Origin: Sphingomonas koreensis
GTDB lineage: Bacteria > Pseudomonadota > Alphaproteobacteria > Sphingomonadales > Sphingomonadaceae
Reading direction: 5' to 3'
Assembly (NCBI GenBank): GCA_006438735.1
Contig: RCZF01000004.1
Coordinates: forward strand, 419,521 to 483,520
Length of the DNA: 64,000 nucleotides
The notes beneath the pieces are model-generated. The model saw nothing but the letters and a program-made list of their open reading frames with translations, was not told where the DNA came from and ran no database searches. Each line of letters begins with the position of its first letter. Position 1 is the stretch's first letter. Below, piece by piece: positions 36,192-45,360 of this stretch. Made by a program: the position numbers and the translations under genes.

Positions 36192-37196
36192 ATGACCGAC
36201 ATTCCCAACACCCAGCCCGACAGCCGCGAAACCACCATCCTGGACGCGCCCGACAAGATGGTGCGCGTGCGCGACCTGTTCGGCATCGACAGCGACATGG
36301 AATGCCCGGCGTTCAGCGAGGCCGACGAGCGCGTGCCCGATCTCGATCCGGCCTATGTGTTCGATCCCGATACCACGTTGGCGATCTGCGCGGGCTTCGC
36401 GCACAATCGCCGCGTGATGGTGCAGGGCTACCACGGCACCGGCAAGTCGACGCATATCGAGCAGGTCGCGGCGCGCTTGAACTGGCCATGCATCCGCATC
36501 AACCTCGACGCGCACATCAGCCGCATCGATCTCGTCGGCCGCGATGCAATCGTGTTGAAAGATGGCCAGCAGGTCACCGAATTCCGCGAGGGGCTGCTGC
36601 CCTGGGCGTTGCAGACACCGACTGCGCTGGTGTTCGACGAATATGATGCCGGTCGCCCCGACGTGATGTTCGTCATCCAGCGCGTGCTCGAGACCGAGGG
36701 CAAGCTGACGCTGCTCGATCAGAACCGCGTGATCCGGCCGAATGCCTATTTCCGGCTGTTCGCCACCGCCAACACCGTCGGCCTTGGCGATACCAGCGGG
36801 CTCTATCACGGCACCCAGCAGATCAATCAGGGCCAGATGGACCGCTGGAACATCGTCGTCACGCTCAATTATCTGCCCGCCGCGACCGAGGCGCAGATCG
36901 TGCTCGCCAAGTCGGGCGAATACGACAAGCCCGAGGGCAAGAAGACCGTCGAGGACATGGTCCGCGTCGCCGATCTGACGCGCAAGGGCTTTATCAACGG
37001 CGACATCTCGACGGTGATGAGCCCGCGCACGGTGATCACCTGGGCGCAGAACGCGCTGATCTTCGGCGACGTCGGCTTCGCCTTCCGCTTGTCGTTCCTC
37101 AACAAGTGCGACGAGGCGGAGCGCGCGCTGGTCGCGGAATATTACCAGCGCGTGTTCGGCAAGGACTTGCCCGAAAGCGTGGTGGGGAAGGCTTGA
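36192..37196 (+). CDS. cobS: CobS, AAA+ subunit of aerobic cobaltochelatase
   Basis: MoxR-type AAA+ ATPase of 334 residues that, with CobT and CobN, inserts cobalt into hydrogenobyrinic acid diamide in aerobic B12 synthesis. Walker A is [10 protein letters not shown], Walker [10 protein letters not shown], sensor region [10 protein letters not shown]. The N-terminal [17 protein letters not shown] is typical of CobS. The ATG at 36192 is preceded by AGGA; the upstream ATG at 36171 lacks a ribosome-binding site. In related bacteria cobT follows directly; here two small genes stand between them. cobN is not in the window. Confidence 0.93.
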   Translation: MTDIPNTQPDSRETTILDAPDKMVRVRDLFGIDSDMECPAFSEADERVPDLDPAYVFDPDTTLAICAGFAHNRRVMVQGYHGTGKSTHIEQVAARLNWPCIRINLDAHISRIDLVGRDAIVLKDGQQVTEFREGLLPWALQTPTALVFDEYDAGRPDVMFVIQRVLETEGKLTLLDQNRVIRPNAYFRLFATANTVGLGDTSGLYHGTQQINQGQMDRWNIVVTLNYLPAATEAQIVLAKSGEYDKPEGKKTVEDMVRVADLTRKGFINGDISTVMSPRTVITWAQNALIFGDVGFAFRLSFLNKCDEAERALVAEYYQRVFGKDLPESVVGKA

Positions 37197-37234
37197 GACT
37201 CGGCGCTTGCGATGCATAGCAACGGGAATTTCCT

Positions 37235-37537
37235 ATGACCAAGTCCGAAGCTCTCTCGCGTCTCAAAAATCGGGAGGCCGATCTGCGCGCCTTGGGCATC
37301 GAACGACTGTCGATGTTCGGTTCCACGGCTCGGGGCGACGGCCGGGCGGATTCCGATCTCGATCTGGCTGCCGTGATGAACTACGAACGGGTTCGGCAAC
37401 TCGGCCCCTTCGGCTTCTTCGGAATCGAGGAGCAGATTGCCGACATGCTGGGCGTGAAGGTCGATCTGGTGACCGAGCCGACCGATCACCCGCGCCTTCA
37501 GGCGCAAATTGACCGTGATCGCGTCGATGTTTTCTGA
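37235..37537 (+). CDS. mntA: MntA-type minimal nucleotidyltransferase antitoxin
   Basis: Minimal nucleotidyltransferase of 100 residues with the intact catalytic signature GSTARGDGRADSDLDLA (Gly29, Ser30, Asp41 and Asp43). In HepT/MntA systems this enzyme AMPylates the HEPN toxin and silences it. It overlaps the HepT gene and together they form a HEPN/MNT toxin-antitoxin pair inserted between cobS and cobT. The first eleven codons have no strong ribosome-binding site. Confidence 0.9.
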   Translation: MTKSEALSRLKNREADLRALGIERLSMFGSTARGDGRADSDLDLAAVMNYERVRQLGPFGFFGIEEQIADMLGVKVDLVTEPTDHPRLQAQIDRDRVDVF

Positions 37538-37868
37538 GCGCGAGCGCCTTTATCTATCGGATATCGTCGATGATGCTGATCGGTTGGCGCGCTTCGTCGA
37601 TGGGTTGACCGCGGAAGATTTTGCCGCCGACGAAAAGACGGTGCTTGCCGTCGAACGGCTTTTTCAACGGATCACGGAGGCCGTCATTCAGATTGGTACC
37701 GATGCGATGGAGCAAGTCGGCCAAGACATTCCGGTTGGACGCATTCGCGCCTTTGGAAATCGCCTGCGCCACGATTATCGTCGCATCGATGCGCGTATCA
37801 TCTTCGACACGGCACGCGACGATATTCCGCCGCTTCGCGCCGCCGTCTTCCGCGCGTTGGAGGACTGA
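37527..37868 (+). CDS. hepT: HepT-type HEPN ribonuclease toxin (DUF86)
   Basis: HEPN-fold RNase toxin, 113 residues from the ATG at 37527 (a TTG at 37509 is also in frame, but [20 protein letters not shown] is the typical family start). The conserved HEPN core reads [18 protein letters not shown]: His82 and Tyr84 are present, but the position five before the His, an Arg in RX4HXY toxins, is Gly77 here; the nearest Arg is at minus eight. The subfamily GNxLRHxY is, as far as I recall, common in DUF86. It overlaps mntA by 11 bp and ends in TGATG with cobT. Confidence 0.86.
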   Translation: MFSERERLYLSDIVDDADRLARFVDGLTAEDFAADEKTVLAVERLFQRITEAVIQIGTDAMEQVGQDIPVGRIRAFGNRLRHDYRRIDARIIFDTARDDIPPLRAAVFRALED

Positions 37869-39691
37869 TGACCGCCGAAACGCCGCTCGATCGCTTCAAG
37901 ACCGTGCTCGGCGGCGCCGCGCGGGCGCTGTCGGAGGAGGCCGAGCTCGAGCTTGCCTTCACCGCCGACGCGCCGTCGCAATCGGGCCGCCACGTCAAGG
38001 TGCCGATGCCGGCGCGTCAGCTCCCGGCCGATCAGGTCGCCGAGGCGCGCGGTTTCGCCGATCAGTTTGCGCTCCGCATGCGGCTCCACGACAGCGGCCT
38101 GCATCAGAAGGGCGCGCCGTCGGAAGCGGTGGCGCGCGCGGTCTATGACGCGGTCGAGGGCGCACGCGTCGAGGCGCTCGGCTCGCGCGGCTACCTTGGC
38201 ATTTCCGACAATCTCGAAACCGCGCTGACGATGCGGCTGCGCTCGGACCCGATCGCGCGCGCACGCAATCGCGACGAGGTGCCGCTGTCGACCGCGCTCG
38301 GCCTGATGGTGCGCGAGCGGTTGACCGGCCGTGCGCCGCCTGCCTCCGCCGCGCCGGGCATGGCGCTGGTGCAGGAGTGGCTGGAGGAGAAGATCGGCGG
38401 CGATCTCGATGCGCTCGGCCTGGCGATCGACGATCAGTCCGCCTTCGCCGATCTCTCGCGCAAGCTGCTACGCGATCTCGAACTGACCGAGGGCGAGATG
38501 CTCCCCGACGACAGCGACGACGGCGGCAGCGACGACGAAGGCCAGGAAGAGCAGGAATCCGAAGAGGGCAACGAAGGCGACGAGCCCGGCCAGCAGGGCG
38601 AAGGCGAGGTCGAGGCGCGCGGCGAGCAGCAGGACAGCGACGAGGACGGCGAGGGCGAGGTCGATCAGGAATCGACCGACGACGCCGACGGCGAACCCGG
38701 CGACGACGGCGACGAGGGCATGATGCCGGTGCGCCCCAACCGCCCGTTCGGCGACTTGTCGGCCGCGTTCGACTATCAGGCGTGGACGACGCAATTCGAC
38801 GAGGTGATCGCCGCCACCGAATTGTGCGACGCCGACGAGCTGACGCGGCTGCGCTCCTATCTCGATCAACAGCTGGTGCATTTGCAATCGGCGGTGTCGA
38901 AGCTCGCCAACCGGCTGCAGCGGCGGTTGATGGCGCAGCAGTCACGGTCGTGGGATTTCGATCAGGAAGAAGGCATGCTTGATGCCGCGCGACTGGCGCG
39001 TGTGGTGGTCAATCCGACGCATTCGCTGAGCTACAAGATCGAGCGCGAGACTGATTTCCGCGATACGGTGGTGACGCTGCTGATCGACAATTCGGGATCG
39101 ATGCGCGGTCGGCCGATCTCGATTGCGGCGATTTCGGCAGACATCCTCGCGCGCACGCTCGAGCGCTGCGGCGTCAAGACCGAGATCCTTGGCTTCACCA
39201 CCCGCGCGTGGAAGGGCGGGCAGAGCCGCGAGGCATGGCTCGCGCAAGGGCGCCCGCCGCAGCCGGGGCGGCTCAACGACATTCGCCACATCGTCTACAA
39301 ACAGGCCGACGAGCCGTGGCGGCGCGCCAAGGCGTCGCTCGGGCTGATGATGCGCGAAGGGCTGCTCAAGGAGAATATCGACGGCGAGGCGCTGCTATGG
39401 GCGCACGCGCGGCTAATCGCACGCAACGAAGATCGCAAGATCCTGATGGTGATTTCGGACGGTGCGCCGGTCGACGATTCGACGCTGTCGGTCAATTCGG
39501 GCAGCTATCTCGAACGCCATCTGCGCCAGGTGATCGGCTGGATCGAGGGCCGCTCGCCGGTCGAGCTGATCGCGATCGGCATCGGCCATGACGTGACGCG
39601 CTATTATCAGCGCGCGGTGACGATCATGGACGCCGATCAACTCGGCGGCACGATTATCGAGCAACTTGCCGCGCTGTTCGACAAGGAATGA
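37868..39691 (+). CDS. cobT: CobT, VWA subunit of aerobic cobaltochelatase
   Basis: Cobaltochelatase subunit of 607 residues. The N-terminal half resembles the CobT core, then a strongly acidic low-complexity stretch from about residue 215 to 290 (Asp/Glu/Gly-rich), and a C-terminal VWA domain with a metal-ion adhesion site DNSGSM at residues 412-417. CobS and CobT form the ATPase complex that drives CobN. The ATG overlaps the hepT stop by one base (TGATG), so it is now coupled to the toxin gene instead of cobS. The acidic region probably gives a flexible linker. Confidence 0.93.
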   Translation: MTAETPLDRFKTVLGGAARALSEEAELELAFTADAPSQSGRHVKVPMPARQLPADQVAEARGFADQFALRMRLHDSGLHQKGAPSEAVARAVYDAVEGARVEALGSRGYLGISDNLETALTMRLRSDPIARARNRDEVPLSTALGLMVRERLTGRAPPASAAPGMALVQEWLEEKIGGDLDALGLAIDDQSAFADLSRKLLRDLELTEGEMLPDDSDDGGSDDEGQEEQESEEGNEGDEPGQQGEGEVEARGEQQDSDEDGEGEVDQESTDDADGEPGDDGDEGMMPVRPNRPFGDLSAAFDYQAWTTQFDEVIAATELCDADELTRLRSYLDQQLVHLQSAVSKLANRLQRRLMAQQSRSWDFDQEEGMLDAARLARVVVNPTHSLSYKIERETDFRDTVVTLLIDNSGSMRGRPISIAAISADILARTLERCGVKTEILGFTTRAWKGGQSREAWLAQGRPPQPGRLNDIRHIVYKQADEPWRRAKASLGLMMREGLLKENIDGEALLWAHARLIARNEDRKILMVISDGAPVDDSTLSVNSGSYLERHLRQVIGWIEGRSPVELIAIGIGHDVTRYYQRAVTIMDADQLGGTIIEQLAALFDKE

Positions 39692-39752
39692 GGCGGTCGG
39701 GCGACAGCGCCGCCGGCCTTCTCCCGAATCGCGCGCGCGCCGCACCGCCCCT

Positions 39753-39830
39753 CCCGTCATCCCCGCGAAGGCGGGGACCCATCACCCGCCGTCCGAGATG
39801 GGTCCCCGTCTGCTCAGGGATGATGACGGG
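39753..39830. repeat. Palindromic repeat (CCCCGCGAAGGCGGGGACCC family)
   Basis: Left arm CCCGTCATCCCCGCGAAGGC and right arm ending TGCTCAGGGATGATGACGGG make an imperfect hairpin downstream of cobT and before the RHH gene. Copies of the same family are at 16461-16533 and 45361-45451. Confidence 0.82.
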
Positions 39831-39869
39831 CGGTCGATGGGTATCTTCGCTAGATGTCGGAAGCCCGGC

Positions 39870-40136
39870 ATGACGGCGCGCGTCACCTCCCCGCCCGGCG
39901 GCTTCCGCGGCCCAGTCAAGCGATCGGTCACGATCGCCGGGCATGAAACCTCGATCAGCCTCGAGCCGCTGTTCTGGCGTGCGCTCGAAGCCGCTGCCGT
40001 CACCCGCGCGCTGCCACTCAATGCGCTGATCGCCGAGATCGACGCGCTGCGCATCATGGCCGACGATCCGCCAAACCTCGCCAGCGCGATCCGCACCTGG
40101 TTGATGGCCAACATTTGTGAGAATTATTCGCAATAG
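39870..40136 (+). CDS. Ribbon-helix-helix domain protein (RHH_4)
   Basis: Small 88-residue protein with the RHH_4 domain: RGPVKRSVTIAGHETSISLEPLFWRALEAAAVTRALPLNALIAEID, similar to arylsulphate-sulphotransferase regulators; such domains bind DNA as dimers. Start ATG at 39870 (MTARVTSPPGGFRG); the frame upstream is the translated palindromic repeat and was rejected. Its 3' end overlaps the first Fur-like box of the TonB gene downstream, so the two genes share control space. Confidence 0.82.
   Translation: MTARVTSPPGGFRGPVKRSVTIAGHETSISLEPLFWRALEAAAVTRALPLNALIAEIDALRIMADDPPNLASAIRTWLMANICENYSQ
40118..40132. promoter_or_regulatory. Fur/Irr-like iron box 1 of the TonB receptor gene
   Basis: TGAGAATTATTCGCA is a near-perfect inverted repeat (TGAGAA-TTA-TTCGCA) that resembles the iron boxes seen upstream of siderophore receptors in alphaproteobacteria. 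It lies at the very end of the RHH gene, 66 bp before the TonB start. Binding by Fur or Irr is inferred from the downstream gene type. Confidence 0.55.
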
Positions 40137-40138
40137 CG

Positions 40139-40167
40139 TTGACACTGCGAACGACTCTCAATAGCAC
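40139..40167 (+). promoter_or_regulatory. Promoter with second Fur-like box for the TonB operon
   Basis: A perfect -35 TTGACA at 40139-40144 is followed after 17 bp by a weak -10 TAGCAC at 40162-40167. Between them lies TGCGAACGACTCTCA (40146-40160), similar to the first box. A repressor on this site would block the promoter, giving iron control of the receptor and the three genes behind it. Confidence 0.5.
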
Positions 40168-40197
40168 ACCCTCATCGTCATCGAGGGGACAATCACC

Positions 40198-42702
40198 GTG
40201 CAATCGACCGCCGCCGCCCGCCCGCGCGCCACCGCCACGCCGGCCTTCCTGGCGCTGAGCTGCGTCAGCGCGTTCGCTTCCGGCCCGGTCTTCGCCAGCG
40301 AAATTGCCGCCGATGCCGCGGCGGCGGCCAACGATCCCACGCAAGTGCAGAGCCACGAAGACATTCTCGTCACCGGCGAGCGTCAGCGGCGCGGCGCCAA
40401 GGACGTCGCCAGCCCGGTCAACACGCCACGGTCGGTCGTCGTCATTCCAGCCAAGATCATCCAGGAAACCGGCTCCTCCACGCTCGCCGATGCGCTGCGC
40501 ACCGTGCCCGGCATCACCTTCGGCGCGGCCGAGGGCGGCAATCCGATCGGTGACCGCCCGTTCATCCGCGGCTTCGACAGCCAGGGCTCGACCTATGTCG
40601 ACGGCGTCCGCGACACCGCCTCTCAAACCCGCGAGGTGTTCGCGATCGATTCGGTGCAGATCGTGCGCGGATCGGATTCGACGCTGGGCGGGCGCGGCAG
40701 CGCCGGCGGCTCGATCAACATCATTTCCAAGCTGCCCGAGCTGGCCGATTTCGGCAGCGTCGATCTCAGCTACGGCAATGCCGATTACAAGCGCGGCACG
40801 CTCGACGTGAACCGCAAGCTGACCGACACGATCGCGGTGCGGATCGAGGCGATGGCGCACGATCAAGACGTCGCCGGCCGTGATGCGATCTGGCAGAAGC
40901 GCTGGGGCGTCGCGCCGTCGATCACCATCGGGCTGGGCACGCCGACGCGCATGACCGCGAGCTATTACCACCTGACCAGCCATGAGCTGCCCGATAGCGG
41001 CATCCCCTATCTCTACACGATCGGCAATGCGCCGGGCACGGGCGACATCCACACGCGGCCCGCGCTCGGCGACGTGACGATCGCCTCGGGCGAAACCGGT
41101 CATGTCGGCCGTGACACCTATTACGGCCTCAAGGATCGCGATTTCCGCAATGCCACCACCGATCAGGCGACGATCCGCGTCGAGCATGATTTCGGCGGCA
41201 TCACGCTCAGGAACACCGCGCGCTACACGCACAATGATCAGGCCTATAGTTTCCTGCTGCCCGACGACAGCCAGGGCAACGTCTATGGCACCAGCGCCGC
41301 CGATCCCGGCGATGCGGCGGGCTCGATCACCAGCGGCGGCTATGTCTGGCGGCGCGCCAACACGCGCTACGGCTATGACGAAAGCATCGTCGATCAGACC
41401 GATCTGTTCGGCAAGTTCGACACCGGCGGCATCCACCACAGCTTCGCGGTCGGCACCGAGATTTCGTGGGAGCAGGCGCGCCGCGGCGCCTTCGTGCTGG
41501 CGACCGGATCGACGATCAATCCGCGGTGCAACGCCGATACGATCGCGCGTTATTATTGCACCAGCCTGTTCGATCCCGATCCCAACGATCCGTGGGTCAA
41601 TTACGCCAGCGACACCTCGGATACGCCCGCGCCGATCGTCAAGGGCGACGCCACGACCGAGACGCAGAACGACGCGCATACGCTCTCGGCTTACGGCTTC
41701 GATTCGATCACCTTGCTGCCGCAGCTGGTCCTCAACCTCGGCGCGCGCTTCGATCATTTCGAATCGACGCTGATCCCGGCCGGCGCCGTGCAGACGCCGC
41801 TCAAGCGCAGCGACGATCTGTTCAACTGGCAAGCGGGGCTCGTCTTCAAAACGACGCACGACACCAGCCTTTACGCCTCCTACGCCACCTCGGCGACGCC
41901 GCCCAACAGCCTGCTCGGCGAAGGATCGGAAAGCAACGGGCTTACCCCCGGCCGCGGCCAGAGCCCGATCGATATCGACGCGCTCAAGCCGCAGAAGACC
42001 AAATCCTACGAGGTCGGCGCCAAGGCCAACCTGTTCCATGAGCGGCTGGCGCTGACCGCGGCGGCGTTCCAGACCGAAACCAGCAACGCCCGAGTGACGG
42101 ACGAAAACGGCGATCAGGCGTTCGTCGGCAAGACCCGCGTGCGCGGCATCGAGCTGACCGCCAATGGCCAGATTCTGCCCGGCTGGAGCGTGTTCGGCGG
42201 CTACACCTATCTCGATCCCGTGATCACCGACGGCGGCTCGACGATCCTCACCGCGCCGGCGCTGGTGGTGGACGGCGTAACGATTCAGCCGGCGCACACC
42301 ATCGCCGCGCCCTCGCTCAACACCGGCAAGCAGACCCCGCAGACCGCGCGCAACAGCTTCACCCTGTGGACCACGCTCCAGGCGAGCAAGCGGCTGTCGC
42401 TCGGCGGCGGCGCATTCTACACAAGCAAGCAATATGGCGGGTACGCCGACAATCGCGCCGCCACGCAGGACGCGACCGGCGCCGTCACCGTCGTCCCGGC
42501 GACCAAGACGCTGTTCCGCGAAATCCCCGGCTATTGGCGCTTCGATGCGCGCGTCGCCTATCAGCTCACCGATCACATCGGCCTCAGCGTCAACGCGCAG
42601 AACCTGACAAACAAGACCTACTTCACCCAGGCCTATGCCTCGCACTACGCCTCGATCGCGCCGGGTCGGACGGTGTTCGGCACGCTGGAGGTCAAGTTTT
42701 GA
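40198..42702 (+). CDS. TonB-dependent siderophore receptor (catecholate type)
   Basis: Outer-membrane ferric-siderophore receptor of 834 residues. After a signal peptide ending near residue 34, a plug domain (DILVTGERQRRGAKD, TPRSVVVIPAKIIQETG, RTVPGITFGAAEGGNPIGDRPFIRGFDSQG) is followed by a 22-strand barrel with C-terminal [12 protein letters not shown] ending in Phe. The start is GTG at 40198. Related to FiuA/FhuE-type receptors; the siderophore is not identifiable. It heads an iron operon with Sel1, PKHD hydroxylase and PepSY genes, as in PiuA-PiuC loci. Confidence 0.93.
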   Translation: MQSTAAARPRATATPAFLALSCVSAFASGPVFASEIAADAAAAANDPTQVQSHEDILVTGERQRRGAKDVASPVNTPRSVVVIPAKIIQETGSSTLADALRTVPGITFGAAEGGNPIGDRPFIRGFDSQGSTYVDGVRDTASQTREVFAIDSVQIVRGSDSTLGGRGSAGGSINIISKLPELADFGSVDLSYGNADYKRGTLDVNRKLTDTIAVRIEAMAHDQDVAGRDAIWQKRWGVAPSITIGLGTPTRMTASYYHLTSHELPDSGIPYLYTIGNAPGTGDIHTRPALGDVTIASGETGHVGRDTYYGLKDRDFRNATTDQATIRVEHDFGGITLRNTARYTHNDQAYSFLLPDDSQGNVYGTSAADPGDAAGSITSGGYVWRRANTRYGYDESIVDQTDLFGKFDTGGIHHSFAVGTEISWEQARRGAFVLATGSTINPRCNADTIARYYCTSLFDPDPNDPWVNYASDTSDTPAPIVKGDATTETQNDAHTLSAYGFDSITLLPQLVLNLGARFDHFESTLIPAGAVQTPLKRSDDLFNWQAGLVFKTTHDTSLYASYATSATPPNSLLGEGSESNGLTPGRGQSPIDIDALKPQKTKSYEVGAKANLFHERLALTAAAFQTETSNARVTDENGDQAFVGKTRVRGIELTANGQILPGWSVFGGYTYLDPVITDGGSTILTAPALVVDGVTIQPAHTIAAPSLNTGKQTPQTARNSFTLWTTLQASKRLSLGGGAFYTSKQYGGYADNRAATQDATGAVTVVPATKTLFREIPGYWRFDARVAYQLTDHIGLSVNAQNLTNKTYFTQAYASHYASIAPGRTVFGTLEVKF

Positions 42703-43559
42703 GCGCGGCGACCCAATCCTCCCCTGCAAGGGGAGGGGGATCGTCCGAAGGACGGTGGAGGGGTATCGCGTCCTCGATAGCGCGACACCCCTCCGACGCG
42801 CTTCGCGCGCCACCTCCCCTTGCAGGGGAGGATGTGTTCTCGCTTGATGCTGACGAAATCGCCGCGCGCCTGTCCGGCTCGCCCGAGGAGCGCGCATCCT
42901 TCATCCGTGCCGCCGCCGACGCCGGCGTCGCCGAGGCGCAGGTGGTGTATGGCCAGATGCTGCTCGACGGGCACGGCGTGGCGCGCGATCCCGTCGCCGC
43001 GCTCGGCTGGTTCACCCGCGCCGCCGCGCAGCAGCATCTGATGGCGCTCAACATGGTCGGGCGCTGCTATGATCTCGGCTGGGGCACGCCGGTGATGAAG
43101 GCGCGCGCCGCCGAATGTTTCCGCATCGCCGCGACCCGCGGGCTCGATTGGGCGATGTACAATTACGCGACGTTGCTCGCGCTCGGCGAGGGCGTCGCCG
43201 AAGACAAGCCCGCCGCGCTCGCCTGGCTCCACCGCGCCGCCGCGCAAGGGAACGCCAAGGCGATCAACTTCATCGGCAGCTTTCATGAGGACGGCTGGGT
43301 CGTCGCGCGCGACATGGCCAAGGCCGCCGATTGCTATGCCCGCGCGGCGCACGGCGGCGATTTCCGCGGCGCCTTCAATCACGCGCGGATGCTGGGTGCC
43401 AAGGGTCGCATCGACGAAGCGATCGGCTGGCTCGCCCGCGCCGGCGAGAGCGGCACCGCAGCGTTCGTCGATAAGGCGAGCGCGTGGCTCGAACGCTCGA
43501 GTGTCCCCGGCTTCGCCACCTGCGGTGTTCAGACGCTCCGCCGGGCCGCCTCATGCTGA
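42699..43559 (+). CDS. Sel1-repeat protein of the iron locus
   Basis: Tetratricopeptide-like Sel1-repeat protein of 286 residues, with about five repeats from about residue 60 ([32 protein letters not shown] and following). These genes stand between TonB receptors and PKHD hydroxylases in many proteobacteria. The start TTG at 42699 overlaps the receptor stop as TTGA; a GTG at 42834 is possible. Residues about 6-45 are translated palindromic repeat (42718-42832), which would have entered the N-terminus without breaking the frame. It overlaps the hydroxylase start by 7 bp. Confidence 0.8.
   Translation: MSAATQSSPARGGGSSEGRWRGIASSIARHPSDALRAPPPLAGEDVFSLDADEIAARLSGSPEERASFIRAAADAGVAEAQVVYGQMLLDGHGVARDPVAALGWFTRAAAQQHLMALNMVGRCYDLGWGTPVMKARAAECFRIAATRGLDWAMYNYATLLALGEGVAEDKPAALAWLHRAAAQGNAKAINFIGSFHEDGWVVARDMAKAADCYARAAHGGDFRGAFNHARMLGAKGRIDEAIGWLARAGESGTAAFVDKASAWLERSSVPGFATCGVQTLRRAASC
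42718..42832. repeat. Palindromic repeat inside the Sel1 gene N-terminus
   Basis: Left arm TCCTCCCCTGCAAGGGGAGG at 42718 and right arm CTCCCCTTGCAGGGGAGGA ending at 42832, with two more inner complementary segments (CGTCCGAAGGACGG and GACGCGCTTCGCGCGC type). The element carries in-frame codons, rich in Gly, Arg, Pro and Ser, in the beginning of the Sel1 gene. Such translated repeats (for example APPPLAGE) are seen as tails and insertions in other sphingomonad proteins. Confidence 0.8.
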
Positions 43560-44236
43560 TCGCCGTCCCCGATGTGCTGAGCGCCGATCAGCTCGCCGAC
43601 ATCCGCGCGATCGTCGATGCCGCCGCGTGGATCGACGGCAACGCCACCTCGGGCGCGCAATCGGCGCTCGCCAAGCGCAACCGCCAGCTCGCCGAAGGGT
43701 CGGAGGCCGCGCATAAAGCCGGCGGCATCGTGCTCGACGCGCTCGCCGCCGCGCCGCTGTTCGTCGCCGCGGCGTTGCCGCTCAAGGTGTTCCCGCCGCT
43801 GTTCAACCGCTATGCAGGCGGCGAGGCGTTCGGCGCGCATGTCGATGCCGCGATCCGCATCCGCCGCGGCAGCGATTTCCGCATCCGCAGCGATCTCTCC
43901 GCCACGCTGTTCCTCGACGATCCCGACAGCTACGCCGGTGGCGAACTGGTCATCGAGGACCAATTCGGCGAACAGCACGTCAAGCTCCCCGCCGGCCACC
44001 TCGCGCTCTACCCGGCCTCCAGCGTCCACCGCGTCGAGCCGGTAACGGCCGGCACGCGCACCGCGGCGTTCTTCTGGGTGCAATCGATGGTCCGCGACGA
44101 TGGCGCGCGCCGCCTGCTGTTCGATCTCGACAGCGCCGTCCAGTCGGTCGCCGCCGCCCAGGGTCAGGACGACGCCGCGGTCATCCAGCTGACCGGCGTC
44201 TATCACAATCTACTCCGCCGCTGGGCGGATTGCTGA
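43553..44236 (+). CDS. PKHD-type Fe(II)/2-oxoglutarate hydroxylase (PiuC-like)
   Basis: Fe(II)- and 2-oxoglutarate-dependent dioxygenase of 227 residues, the usual length of PiuC/YbiX. The iron site is HVD in GAHVDAAI (residue 95 region) with the second His in SSVHRVEPV, and Arg in [12 protein letters not shown] binds 2-oxoglutarate. It may modify a ferric siderophore or a TonB-system component. The ATG at 43553 overlaps the Sel1 stop by 7 bp. Confidence 0.92.
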   Translation: MLIAVPDVLSADQLADIRAIVDAAAWIDGNATSGAQSALAKRNRQLAEGSEAAHKAGGIVLDALAAAPLFVAAALPLKVFPPLFNRYAGGEAFGAHVDAAIRIRRGSDFRIRSDLSATLFLDDPDSYAGGELVIEDQFGEQHVKLPAGHLALYPASSVHRVEPVTAGTRTAAFFWVQSMVRDDGARRLLFDLDSAVQSVAAAQGQDDAAVIQLTGVYHNLLRRWADC

Positions 44237-44247
44237 AAGCGTTCCCG

Positions 44248-45357
44248 ATGACAAAGTTACAGATGCGCCGGGCCTGGTTTCAGGTCCACAAATGGATCGG
44301 CCTCGCGCTGGCGATCCTGATCATCCCGCTGTCGCTGTCGGGCGCGCTGCTGGTGTGGGACCAGCCGCTCGATCGCCTGCTCAACCCGGCGCGCTATGCG
44401 GTGAGCGGGGCGCAGCTGCTGCCGGCGCAGGCCTATGTCGCCGCAGCGGGCAGAGCGCTGCCACCGGGCGCGCGGATCGCGATGCTAAACTTCCCCGACG
44501 GCGCCGGGCCGGTGATCGTGCAGGCCAGCCCGGCAGGTGGCGGCAAGCGACAAGCCGGCCCGCCGGCGCGCACCTCGGTCTATCTCGATCCGCCGAACGC
44601 GCGCGTGCTGGCGATAGCGAACAGCCGCTCGGGCGCGCTGCGCGTCATCCACATGCTTCATGGCAGCCTGTTGGTGCCGGGCGTCGGGCGCAGCGTGGTC
44701 GGCTGGATCGGCGTGGCGATGATGCTCTCGTGCTTCACCGGCTTGTGGCTGTGGTGGCCGACGGTCGGCGCATGGGCGCGCGGGCTGCGTTGGAAGCGCC
44801 ACCGCAATTTCGATACCAATCTCCATCACCTAATGGGGTTCTGGATCGCGCTGCCGCTATTCGTGCTGTCGCTGACCGGTGCGTGGATCGCCTTTCCGGG
44901 CTTTTTCGGTGCGCTGACCGGCCAGGCCAGCGCCCAGCGTGGGCCCGATCGCGGCGCACGGATGCGTGCGCAGCCGCTCGCGGCGCCCCATCTAACCATC
45001 GATCAGGCAATCGCCGCGGCAGGCAGCCGGGCGCGTACCGTCGCCTGGCCGACCGACACGAGCCCGAGCTGGACGGTCACGCTTGACGATCCGCCGCGCG
45101 AAGCCACCGTCAGCGACGCCGACGCCACCGTGACGATCGCGCCGGCGCGCACGCATGGCGGCGCGGGGATCGCCGGCCTGATGCGCCGCCTCCACGACGG
45201 CGACGGCATGGGGCCGGTGTGGCAGACGATCATCTTCATCGGCGGCGTGCTGCCGGCGGCGCTGGCGATTACCGGCATCATCATGTGGTGGCGTGCGCGG
45301 AACTGGCGCGCTGCGCTGGCGGCGCGGATGCGGGCCGATCGCGTGGCAGCCGAATAG
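44248..45357 (+). CDS. PepSY-associated TM helix protein
   Basis: Inner-membrane protein of about 369 residues with four helices and PepSY-type loops: WFQVHKWIGLALAILIIPLSLSGALLVWD, VIHMLHGSLLVPGVGRSVVGWIGVAMMLSCFTGLWLWWP, LHHLMGFWIALPLFVLSLTGAWIAFPG and a C-terminal helix. Conserved His residues in VHKW, HMLHG and NLHHLMG suggest haem or metal handling; this group includes ferric reductases that release iron from siderophores. Start at 44248 after the hydroxylase stop; a TTG at 44230 overlaps it and is possible. Confidence 0.88.
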   Translation: MTKLQMRRAWFQVHKWIGLALAILIIPLSLSGALLVWDQPLDRLLNPARYAVSGAQLLPAQAYVAAAGRALPPGARIAMLNFPDGAGPVIVQASPAGGGKRQAGPPARTSVYLDPPNARVLAIANSRSGALRVIHMLHGSLLVPGVGRSVVGWIGVAMMLSCFTGLWLWWPTVGAWARGLRWKRHRNFDTNLHHLMGFWIALPLFVLSLTGAWIAFPGFFGALTGQASAQRGPDRGARMRAQPLAAPHLTIDQAIAAAGSRARTVAWPTDTSPSWTVTLDDPPREATVSDADATVTIAPARTHGGAGIAGLMRRLHDGDGMGPVWQTIIFIGGVLPAALAITGIIMWWRARNWRAALAARMRADRVAAE

Positions 45358-45360
45358 GTC

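Noticed and set aside
39666..39869. N-terminal extension of the RHH protein
   Set aside because: The extra residues are a translation of the palindromic repeat and the RHH family start fits the ATG at 39870.
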